Assembly: GCA_040757035.1 (NCBI GenBank) | Contig: JBFLYM010000007.1 | Location: forward strand, 1-35,753 | Length of the DNA: 35,753 bases | Source of the DNA: JAHJBR01 sp040757035 | Lineage (GTDB): Archaea > Micrarchaeota > Micrarchaeia > Anstonellales > Bilamarchaeaceae | Direction of reading: 5' to 3' | Shown here: positions 1-6,576 of the stretch, piece by piece | How the letters are laid out: each line of letters starts with the position of its first letter | Position numbering within the stretch: the first letter of the stretch is position 1 | The notes under the pieces: generated by a model | Told to the model about the DNA's origin: nothing | The model's input: only the letters and a program-made list of their open reading frames with translations | Database searches by the model: none | Program-made: the position numbers and the translations under genes

Positions 1-29
1 CCGATTTCTTTATATCGTATAAATGTCAT
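1..29 (-). CDS. 5' end of a gene running off the left edge
   Basis: On the minus strand an ATG at 29-27 opens a frame that stays open to the window edge (MTFIRYKEI, then an incomplete codon). A TATA-like TATTTAAAA at 52-60 lies about 25 bases upstream, the spacing of a leaderless archaeal transcript, which is the main reason to list it. The first residues faintly recall the start of IS1634-type transposases, but nine residues cannot support that. It may equally be chance. Confidence 0.2.
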
Positions 30-99
30 AATGGTTAATTAGGCATTACATTTTAAATACCTTTCGGTCTCTTTTTCGAAGAAAGTTCAAAAACTAGTG

Positions 100-121
100 C
101 CTAAATTAGCGGGAATTTAGG
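100..121. repeat. Small perfect inverted repeat abutting the 67-bp direct repeat
   Basis: CCTAAATT at 100-107 and AATTTAGG at 114-121 form a perfect 8-bp stem with a 6-base loop. The stem ends exactly where the left copy of the 67-bp direct repeat begins (122). It could mark the edge of an inserted element or act as a terminator for the minus-strand ATPase gene. No equivalent stem adjoins the right copy. Confidence 0.5.
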
Positions 122-188
122 AATTTGTTCTACATAAATTTTGGATTTTGCCTCATCAATAAGGCTTGCGCTTGTGCAAAGAGATGGA
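122..188. repeat. Left copy of 67-bp perfect direct repeat
   Basis: The 67 bases at 122-188 recur without mismatch at 1892-1958 in the same orientation. The two copies enclose one ATPase gene and nothing else. Read on the minus strand, both copies keep the same open frame (SLCTSASLIDEAKSKIYVEQ). A repeat this long and exact around a single gene points to a recent recombination or insertion event rather than to chance. Confidence 0.9.
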
Positions 189-216
189 TTTGTAGAAATA
201 CGTAAGCGGCTTCTTT

Positions 217-1647
217 TTATGCTGGCAATGACGGCCGTAGAATCTTTTCCAAATCATTCAAATCGAATAGGAACACGTTTTCCTGCCGGATATGTTTATT
301 CTTGAATGATTTCGCAAAAATTGCGAAATACTCTTCTCGTCTGCTGTTTCTCCATTCGACACTGGTTGCCTTCTCTTTCAGATCATCGAGGACGGCGTCC
401 GGTGAGACGTTGTTCTTCCATTTGCATTCCCCAAAAAGTATCGAATCCGTCTTCTCATTGAGAGAGATGATGTCAATCTCGTCGGTTTTCCGTTCTCCTT
501 CTCTCCTATGTGCACCCCACCAGGAACCAATCTTATCAAAATTGATTTTGCCTTTTTTCCTAAGTTCCTCCAGCACCTGTATGCAAATCTGCTCAAAAAC
601 AAAGCCCATGTAACTGTCAAATTCGCTTCTCAATATCTTCTCGACCGCGCCATAATCCTCCTCCTCGATATAGCTCTTATTCGGGTAAATGAATTTGAAC
701 CAAAAATCCATGAAATTATCCGATATGAAATAAAGCGATTTTTTAGACCGTTCCTTCTCGGTGACCGGGTTGACCCTGACTATGAAACCAAGCCTTTGGA
801 GGTTCTTGAGATAGCGTGTCAAGGCCGTTGCTGGTATGCCGACATGGTTTGCTATATCGCTTTGCTTTGTCTTCCCCTTGGCGATTCCGTGCATTATCGA
901 GAAATAGGTCATTGCCTCGGGAAATTCCTCTCTTATCAATGCCTCCCCTTCTTCAAGGAGAGGACTGCCTTTTTTGGCGATGAAGGCCATGGTATTCTCG
1001 ATTGCTGGTTTCTTTAGGTCAAGACTGACCAGATAATATGGTACTCCTCCCGTAATTGCGTATATCTCTATGATGCGCTCAAGCAGGGCATTCTCACCAA
1101 AGAAATCAAGGACATTCTTGAACCGCAATGGCTGGAGTTTCCATTGGCCCGTCCTTCTGCCATATAACGGGCTCCTATATCCCAGTACCTCAGTTTCCAT
1201 CATGCTTACGCTTGAGCCGCACAGAATGAGATAGACGTCCAGCTTGGACAGACTTTCATCCCAGTATTTCTGGAAAATTGATGTGATTGCAGGGTTTGCG
1301 GCGATCAGGAACGGGAATTCGTCAAATTCCAGCACGATTGTCTTTTCTTTTGCCTTTTCGGTTATATAAGTGAAAAAATCGTGCCATTTGCTGAATGGCC
1401 TGGAAGTAAGGCTTAGATCGTTGAAATAACCTGCGAATTTGTTTGAAAGCAGCTCGAGCTGCTCCTTTTCGTTTCCCTTTGAACATAGGTAGTAGATGCC
1501 TTTTTTTTCATCAATAAATTGCGAAGTAAGATAGGACTTTCCAACTCTTCTCCTCCCGTAGATTACGATAAATCGCCCTTTTTTTCCTTTGAACGTATCT
1601 TCAAGAAACCGCCATTCGCTTTCCCGATCTATAAGATTATGCAACAT
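217..1647 (-). CDS. Archaeal ATPase with C-terminal DUF234 nuclease-like domain
   Basis: A 476-residue member of the archaeal ATPase family (Pfam ATPase_2, PF01637, plus DUF234, PF03008). Visible in order: Walker A GRRRVGKS at 31-38, Walker B TIVLEFDE at 103-110, a sensor strand LILCGSS at 140-146, a winged-helix region around 250-300, and a C-terminal part with a PD-(D/E)XK-like pattern (E352, D389/D392, then GECKW at 406-410). Length is usual for the family. The start is set by a TATA box 27 bases upstream, implying a leaderless message. The gene lies between two copies of a 67-bp direct repeat and looks more GC-rich than its neighbours, consistent with a mobile or recently acquired cassette. 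The role of this family is not settled; DNA processing or a toxin/defence function is conceivable, and I do not choose. Confidence 0.88.
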   Translation of the reverse strand: MLHNLIDRESEWRFLEDTFKGKKGRFIVIYGRRRVGKSYLTSQFIDEKKGIYYLCSKGNEKEQLELLSNKFAGYFNDLSLTSRPFSKWHDFFTYITEKAKEKTIVLEFDEFPFLIAANPAITSIFQKYWDESLSKLDVYLILCGSSVSMMETEVLGYRSPLYGRRTGQWKLQPLRFKNVLDFFGENALLERIIEIYAITGGVPYYLVSLDLKKPAIENTMAFIAKKGSPLLEEGEALIREEFPEAMTYFSIMHGIAKGKTKQSDIANHVGIPATALTRYLKNLQRLGFIVRVNPVTEKERSKKSLYFISDNFMDFWFKFIYPNKSYIEEEDYGAVEKILRSEFDSYMGFVFEQICIQVLEELRKKGKINFDKIGSWWGAHRREGERKTDEIDIISLNEKTDSILFGECKWKNNVSPDAVLDDLKEKATSVEWRNSRREEYFAIFAKSFKNKHIRQENVFLFDLNDLEKILRPSLPA

Positions 1648-1678
1648 AACATTATGTTTAACTGCATAATTATTTAAA
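1636..1678 (-). promoter_or_regulatory. Promoter of the left ATPase gene with inverted-repeat operator over the start codon
   Basis: Read on the minus strand, TTTAAATA (1678-1671) is a TATA box about 27 bases from the ATG at 1647. Between and around them, ATTATGCA (1636-1643) and TGCATAAT (1663-1670) form a perfect 8-bp inverted repeat, with a second imperfect dyad inside. The dyad straddles the expected transcription start and the start codon, a position suited to repression, possibly autoregulation. Confidence 0.55.
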
Positions 1679-1786
1679 CCTATCTGGGACTAGGAAAAGG
1701 CATCAATTCTCACGACTGTATGGACGTGCTCATAATGTTTATATTCATACAAATTTTATGGCCCGGTATTAACAGCAAATTCAGAG

Positions 1787-2008
1787 CTAGCTTTTTATTC
1801 TCTGGCCTTCAGACTGGACTTTAAAAAATTGACCTAACTTTTTTTGCAGATTTTTGCGCTCACGACGAGGTTTAGCGCTTTTTTTGCTCCCAATTTGTTC
1901 TACATAAATTTTGGATTTTGCCTCATCAATAAGGCTTGCGCTTGTGCAAAGAGATGGAATACCTAAACTTGTTTTCGAAGAGCTTGAGCCAAAACAGGTG
2001 GCGTTCAC
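1787..2008 (-). pseudogene. Small ORF or gene remnant containing the right repeat copy
   Basis: An open frame of 73 codons from a GTG at 2008, though the frame is open further upstream to a stop near 2075. The product is lysine- and serine-rich and resembles nothing I know. Its middle is encoded by the right copy of the 67-bp repeat, and the left copy keeps the same frame before ending in a different tail. This could be the remains of a gene split by insertion of the ATPase cassette, or non-coding DNA that happens to be open. No ribosome site or TATA box decides the start. Confidence 0.25.
1892..1958. repeat. Right copy of 67-bp perfect direct repeat
   Basis: Identical to 122-188 and in the same orientation. 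The rest of 1680-2100 contains only the small remnant ORF and a GCGCGC-rich tract at about 2028-2050; I see no RNA gene there. Confidence 0.9.
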
Positions 2009-2104
2009 GAACCCGAAGTCGTTGTAAAAGCGCGCGCGTTTTGTAAAATCAAGTCTGAAACGCGAGGCTTTTTATTTACTTGCGGATTTACTAAATTAAC
2101 AAAA

Positions 2105-3673
2105 TTATAAAATATCTCTCTTTATCTTATTTATACCAAGTGCATAAATCAATTTTCCTAATTTTGGCCCTCTTTCCTTACCTATGAGCACAAGATAAAT
2201 TTGTCTAAAAAGTTCGGCAGGAATTATTGTCTTTTGTTTTACAAAACTGAAAATTGCATTATGAATTGAAAGCGCATCTGCATCTTCAGAAAGCGAAATA
2301 AAAAATTCTCTTACGTATCCTTCTGCTTTTTTAGGCCTATATTTGAAATTGAGTTCATCCGGAATAAAATCGCGCTTGGTCCATTCTTCTATATAAGGCT
2401 TTAAATAAACCACGCCTTCTTTATCCTTAAGCGCTTCTCCTGTTTTTTCCCAATCTGAATAAATAGAATGATACATAAGTATATCGCGAAACAATGCTTT
2501 CCAATGACGCTTTCCTGAAAGCAAATATGCGAGCGCTCTTTTTCTTTCTGCTCTATCTAAAATTTCAAGTTTTTTCTCCGCAAATCCTTGACTTTGTTCA
2601 TATTCTTCAACCGCTCTTAGCATGTTTTCCTTTGTTGGATTTATATTCTTATTTTCGTCCAAATCTGGGCGAATTAATGTAAACGTTATTACTTCCGGAG
2701 GTAACAATGCTGTTATATCGGCCATATCCATTCCAATCCCTTTGCTTTTGGAATATTTTTGTCCTTTAAAAAGTATAAAACCAAATTTATAACCAATACT
2801 CGGTTCTTTTTTGAACATTTCCCTGAAAATGGCTTCAAGCGTATCTCTACTCCCACCCTTTGTGAAGTGGTCAACGCCCGCACCTTCGCAATCTGTTCCA
2901 AGCAAATCCTGCCATACTGCCCAATGCAATCTCCAAACTAGTTTATATTTGTGATTATAAATTGAATCTTTACCAACAAAGCCACAGCCTTTGGTATAAC
3001 CAACTTCTTTGTCGCATGCATACTCATAATTTTCACCATCGTGCAAAAGCACGCGCGTTGTCGCTATTTTTCCACATTTTGCGCACACTGGCATTATTGG
3101 ATTCCAATATGTCTTTTCTTCCTTTCCGGTTTCTTCAGCTTTCTCAGTTTCTTTATTTTTTCTATTTTTATTAATCTCTTTTGTTTCCTTAGTTGCGCGT
3201 CCGACGATCTCTTTTGCCTGTTTTTCGTTTTCTAGAAAGAATTTTGTATATCTATCCATTTTCCCAGAGGAATACAGTTCATTCATTCTTACAACTTCGC
3301 ATGGTACTTCAAATTTTTCCATTATTCTTTTTATTTCATCAAGAAAATGGTCGCCAAAACTTTTGCTTTTTCCACTAAAATCAGGAACAGATGCGAGTGG
3401 TTTTCCAAGATGCGGAGCAAGTTGTTTTTCGTACTGTTGCATAACTATCGGAATAGAATCAAATGCATCCAATATATCCGCAACAAAATAGAATTTTGTT
3501 TCATATCCTTTTTGCACAAGTATGTCTCTTATTTTTGATGGATAAAGAAATTCGCACAGCGTTCCAAGATGCGCTGGACCAGAAGTAGTAATACCTGAAC
3601 TGATTACAAATGGCGGTTTCTTATGCGCAATAATTTCATTTGCGAGTTGTTCTGCCCAATGTATGTTGACCAT
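2105..3673 (-). CDS. lysS: Lysyl-tRNA synthetase, class I
   Basis: Charges tRNA-Lys with lysine in the cytoplasm. It is the class I enzyme found in most archaea and a few bacteria. The HIGH-type motif PAHLG lies at 33-37 and the KMSKS-type motif KYSKSK at 306-311. A zinc-binding insertion shows C197, C200, C220 and C230. Residues about 160-190 form a lysine/glutamate-rich low-complexity insert just before the zinc domain, which looks lineage-specific. Total length of 522 residues is normal. The start codon ATG at 3673 is followed by the expected N-terminal HWAEQLA helix. The gene is divergent from the phosphohexomutase gene and ends close to the right copy of the 67-bp repeat. Confidence 0.97.
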   Translation of the reverse strand: MVNIHWAEQLANEIIAHKKPPFVISSGITTSGPAHLGTLCEFLYPSKIRDILVQKGYETKFYFVADILDAFDSIPIVMQQYEKQLAPHLGKPLASVPDFSGKSKSFGDHFLDEIKRIMEKFEVPCEVVRMNELYSSGKMDRYTKFFLENEKQAKEIVGRATKETKEINKNRKNKETEKAEETGKEEKTYWNPIMPVCAKCGKIATTRVLLHDGENYEYACDKEVGYTKGCGFVGKDSIYNHKYKLVWRLHWAVWQDLLGTDCEGAGVDHFTKGGSRDTLEAIFREMFKKEPSIGYKFGFILFKGQKYSKSKGIGMDMADITALLPPEVITFTLIRPDLDENKNINPTKENMLRAVEEYEQSQGFAEKKLEILDRAERKRALAYLLSGKRHWKALFRDILMYHSIYSDWEKTGEALKDKEGVVYLKPYIEEWTKRDFIPDELNFKYRPKKAEGYVREFFISLSEDADALSIHNAIFSFVKQKTIIPAELFRQIYLVLIGKERGPKLGKLIYALGINKIKRDIL

Positions 3674-3763
3674 GGATTCAAACGCCTTATTTTAATTATT
3701 ACTATTATTACTATAAATTACAAGTAATGAAAGTTTTTTAAATTACAAAGGCTAAAAAATTTT
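3674..3763. promoter_or_regulatory. Divergent promoter region lysS / phosphohexomutase
   Basis: Ninety AT-rich bases separate two opposite start codons. For the plus-strand gene TTTTTTAAATT at about 3732-3742 is a TATA box 25-27 bases from the ATG at 3764, so its message is probably leaderless. For lysS the TATA element is less clear; an AATTAAAATA-like stretch near 3690-3698 is close to the start and TAATTTATAG lies further upstream. Confidence 0.5.
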
Positions 3764-5113
3764 ATGCTTTTTGGTACTTCTGGAATAAGAGATTTTTATG
3801 GCACTAAGATAACTCCTGAATTTGCGATGACTATAGCGAACGTGTTCGCACAACGAGGAGAGAACATCGCAATAGCAACAGATATGCGCGAAACTTCAGA
3901 ACTTTTAAAAAATGCCGTAATAAGCGGCGTTTTGGCCAAAGGTGCGAATGCAATTGAATTGGGCGAAATACCTACTCCAACTCTTGCGTATTATACCAAA
4001 CAAAAAAATGGGAAAGGAATAATGATCACTGCAAGCCATAACCCTTCTGAGTATAATGGACTGAAAATCTATCGCAATGGGAGAGAAGTCTCAAAAAACG
4101 AAGAAAAACAAATAGAGAAAAAATTCACAAAAGGAATGAAACTCTGCGAATGGGACGAAGCTGGAGAACTATTACAATATCCAAATGCAATTCATGATCA
4201 TATTAACATGATATTAAAGACTGTAAACAAGACAAAAATAAAAAATACAAAAATAAAGGTTGTTGTGGATACAAATGGGGTAGGAACTGTGATTGCGCAG
4301 AAGCTTTTTTCAGAGCTCGGTTGCAATGTGATAGAAATAAACAAGGTTAAACGCGGATTTGCACGTCAATCTGAACCAAACGATAAAAACCTCTCTGATC
4401 TGAAAAAAAAAGTTATTGAAACAAATGCACATCTTGGTATAGGTATGGATGGCGATGGGGATAGGGCAATCATCGTAGATGAGAAAGGCAAGCTTTTAGG
4501 CTTGGACGTGCAGCTTGCAATTGCAATAGAGCACGAACTTTCTCATAAAAAAGGTATTGTAAAAAGCGGCGCAGCTGAAGGAACTAAAGGAACTATAATA
4601 AGTACGGTTGAATGTTCGGTCCTTATCAAAGAAACAATAAATAAAAATAACGGAAAAAATATTATTGTAAGTGTTGGAAGTACGAATATAAGCGATGCGA
4701 TGGAAAAAAATTGTGAAAGTATTTTTGGTGGTGAACCTGCCGGCGAATATATTTTCAAAAATGGAGTAAATACGCCGGATGGAATCCTTGTTGCTGCAAA
4801 ATTTTTAGAAATTTTTGCTGAGAAAGGAAAGCTTTCCGAATTAAAAAAGAATTATAAAATTTATCCTATTTTGCGCGAGAAATTCAAATGCGCAAACAAA
4901 AAAAAGGCAATGGAAAAAATCTTAAAAACACTTTCGCTTGGTGGGATAAGAAATATGATTGATGGTATAAGAGAGGATTTCGAGGACGGATTTGTACTTG
5001 TGCGCCAAAGCGGGACAGAAAACGCAATAAGACTTACTGCTGAATTTAAAGATAGGAAAAGGTTGGATGAAATGATAAAGAAAGTAAGAAAAATAATAGC
5101 AAGAGTACTTTAA
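3764..5113 (+). CDS. glmM: Phosphoglucosamine mutase / phosphomannomutase family
   Basis: Moves a phosphate between C6 and C1 of a hexose or hexosamine phosphate, feeding nucleotide-sugar synthesis for glycans. All four family signatures are present in 449 residues: phosphoserine loop TASHNP (89-94, catalytic S91), metal loop DGDGDR (229-234), sugar-binding loop GGEPAGEY (322-329) and phosphate-binding loop RQSGTEN (414-420). The N-terminus FGTSGIRD is also typical. The archaeal members include both GlmM and phosphomannomutase/phosphoglucomutase activities and I cannot separate these from sequence alone, so the symbol is a best guess. Transcribed alone from a leaderless-type promoter; 103 bases separate it from ilvC. 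Confidence 0.92.
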   Translation: MLFGTSGIRDFYGTKITPEFAMTIANVFAQRGENIAIATDMRETSELLKNAVISGVLAKGANAIELGEIPTPTLAYYTKQKNGKGIMITASHNPSEYNGLKIYRNGREVSKNEEKQIEKKFTKGMKLCEWDEAGELLQYPNAIHDHINMILKTVNKTKIKNTKIKVVVDTNGVGTVIAQKLFSELGCNVIEINKVKRGFARQSEPNDKNLSDLKKKVIETNAHLGIGMDGDGDRAIIVDEKGKLLGLDVQLAIAIEHELSHKKGIVKSGAAEGTKGTIISTVECSVLIKETINKNNGKNIIVSVGSTNISDAMEKNCESIFGGEPAGEYIFKNGVNTPDGILVAAKFLEIFAEKGKLSELKKNYKIYPILREKFKCANKKKAMEKILKTLSLGGIRNMIDGIREDFEDGFVLVRQSGTENAIRLTAEFKDRKRLDEMIKKVRKIIARVL

Positions 5114-5205
5114 GATTTGACTTTACAAAACGCGTATGCCTTTACTTCGTAAAAACTGTATGCTCTAACTTGCTTGAATTATGTTAATTTTTTAAAATTC
5201 GGTTT

Positions 5206-5213
5206 GAGGTGAT
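5206..5213 (+). promoter_or_regulatory. Strong ribosome binding site of ilvC
   Basis: GAGGTGAT at 5206-5213 is a near-perfect complement of the archaeal 16S 3' end, four bases before the ATG at 5217. A TATA-like TTTTTTAAAATT at 5188-5199 lies only about 25 bases upstream of that ATG, so the mRNA may start from a promoter further up or by read-through from the preceding gene for this site to be used. Confidence 0.6.
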
Positions 5214-5216
5214 TGT

Positions 5217-6206
5217 ATGAATGTGAAAATATTACATGATGGCGATGCAGACGAATCGGTTCTTAAAGGAAAAACTGTTGCCGTGATTGGTTACGGGAAT
5301 CAAGGCGCTGCGCAGGCGCAAATGATGCGGAGTTCAGGAGTAAATGTGATTATTGGATTGCGCGAAAATGGAGATTCATGGAAGCGCGCGATTTCAGATG
5401 GTTTTATTGTTTTGTCTTTTTCAGATGCCGCACAAAAAGCAGACATTATACACATGCTACTTCCGGATGAACATCATGGCCAAATTTACAACGAACACAT
5501 AAAAAAGCACATGAAAGCAGGGAAGGTGCTAAGCTGCAGCCATGGATTCAATATCGTATACAAACAGATTGTTCCGCCTTCTGATATAGACGTGATAATG
5601 GTTGCTCCGAAAGCGCCAGCAAGCGAGGAAAAGAAGGCATACTTAGCAGGATTTGGAGTTCCTGGTTTGGTTGCAGTGAAACAAGATGCATCAGGAAACG
5701 CGAGAAAAATAGCGCTTGCTATGGCGAAAGCAATGTGCTTTACCCGCGCAGGAGTGTTAGAGTGTACATTTGAACAGGAAACGCACGAAGACTTGTTCGG
5801 CGAGCAAACAGTACTCTGCGGTGGCGTAGTTGAACTTGTGAAAGCAGGGTTTGAAACTCTTGTGGAAGCAGGCTATCCTCCGGAAATGGCATATTTTGAA
5901 TGTCTTCACGAGCTCAAGCTTATTGTTGATTTGATGTACGAGGGTGGAATAGAAAAAATGAATTCCACAATATCCAATACCGCAGAATGGGGTGAATACT
6001 GCACAGGCCCGAAGATAATTAATGCGTCTGTCAAACGAAGGATGAAGCAGGCATTAAAAAGAATAGAAAGCGGCAGATTTGCAAAGGAATGGATTGCCGA
6101 AGCGAAAAACGGATGCCCGAATTTGCTGAAAAAAAGAAAAGAACTTAGCGAACATCAAATTGAACTTGTAGGAAAGCGGATAAGAAGCTTGTTTGAGAAA
6201 AAATAA
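5217..6206 (+). CDS. ilvC: Ketol-acid reductoisomerase, class I
   Basis: Second common enzyme of valine and isoleucine synthesis: isomerises and reduces acetolactate or acetohydroxybutyrate using NAD(P)H and magnesium. The dinucleotide fold motif GYGNQG is at 25-30, the catalytic-region SHG at 108-110, the metal ligands D192 and E196 in EDLFGEQ, and E228/E232 with the SNTAEWG stretch at 253-259. At 329 residues it is the short class I form. It converges on ilvD, which performs the next step, so the two pathway genes face each other across a repeat-filled gap. Acetolactate synthase (ilvB/ilvN) and leu genes are not in the window. Confidence 0.97.
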   Translation: MNVKILHDGDADESVLKGKTVAVIGYGNQGAAQAQMMRSSGVNVIIGLRENGDSWKRAISDGFIVLSFSDAAQKADIIHMLLPDEHHGQIYNEHIKKHMKAGKVLSCSHGFNIVYKQIVPPSDIDVIMVAPKAPASEEKKAYLAGFGVPGLVAVKQDASGNARKIALAMAKAMCFTRAGVLECTFEQETHEDLFGEQTVLCGGVVELVKAGFETLVEAGYPPEMAYFECLHELKLIVDLMYEGGIEKMNSTISNTAEWGEYCTGPKIINASVKRRMKQALKRIESGRFAKEWIAEAKNGCPNLLKKRKELSEHQIELVGKRIRSLFEKK

Positions 6207-6251
6207 GGGGATGATCAGGATGATATGACAAACCAACAAAGTAATTCAGAC

Positions 6252-6576
6252 CCATATCCCTTTCTTTTTAAAAAAAAGAAAGGTCTGGTGGGTCCACTGA
6301 CACTGTGTTGACTAATGCCACCTATTTTAGGTGGTAGGCAAATGCTACCAGCATTTGCGCTTTTTCCTGGTTGGCACATCGCCCAATATGCGCAATATAA
6401 AGGGCGATGCCCCGTTTTACGGGGTTAGTCACACAGTGTCACCCCAAAGAAAAAACTATCTGTTTTGGTGTTTTGGGGGAGGGTCAGGAAGACCCTCAAA
6501 CTGTTCAAAACTGTTTGAGCACGTGCCTAAAAACCCTCAACCAGTTTTGGAGGGGGTACTCCCCTCCGCGGTTCGG
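6252..6576 (+). repeat. Dispersed repeat copy A, interrupted by a foldback element
   Basis: Two blocks, 6252-6297 and 6442-6576, match in inverted orientation the repeats at 14276-14543. The 102 bases 6475-6576 differ from copy C at only about four positions. Internal features are a palindrome CTTTCTTTTT/AAAAAGAAAG, a hairpin GAGGGTC/GACCCTC, and a conserved end reading CCGCGGTTCGG. The element ends inside the ilvD frame and supplies its last codons. The 144 bases at 6298-6441 are absent from copies B and C and are a nested insertion. Placement at gene 3' ends suggests a terminator-like or REP/MITE-like repeat family. Confidence 0.88.
6298..6441. mobile_element. 144-bp nested foldback (MITE-like) element with four hairpins
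   Basis: The ends are inverted repeats: 6298-6315 and 6425-6441 pair except for a one-base bulge. Copies B and C of the surrounding repeat show the empty site (GGTCCACCCCAAAG), so this is an insertion. Target duplication is at most one or two bases. Inside lie consecutive perfect stems: 6318-6323/6329-6334 (6 bp), 6338-6346/6350-6358 (9 bp), 6377-6384/6402-6409 (8 bp) and 6410-6415/6419-6424 (6 bp), the last touching the right end. No ORF fits. It may be a non-autonomous transposon or a structured RNA. Confidence 0.75.

Noticed and set aside
508..1017. 169-codon open frame on the plus strand
   Set aside because: It is the antisense of the DUF234 ATPase gene, has no ribosome site, and its product resembles no protein.
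217..1647. Insertion sequence around the left ATPase
   Set aside because: The bracketing repeats are direct, not inverted, and 67 bp is far too long for a target duplication; the enclosed gene is not a transposase.
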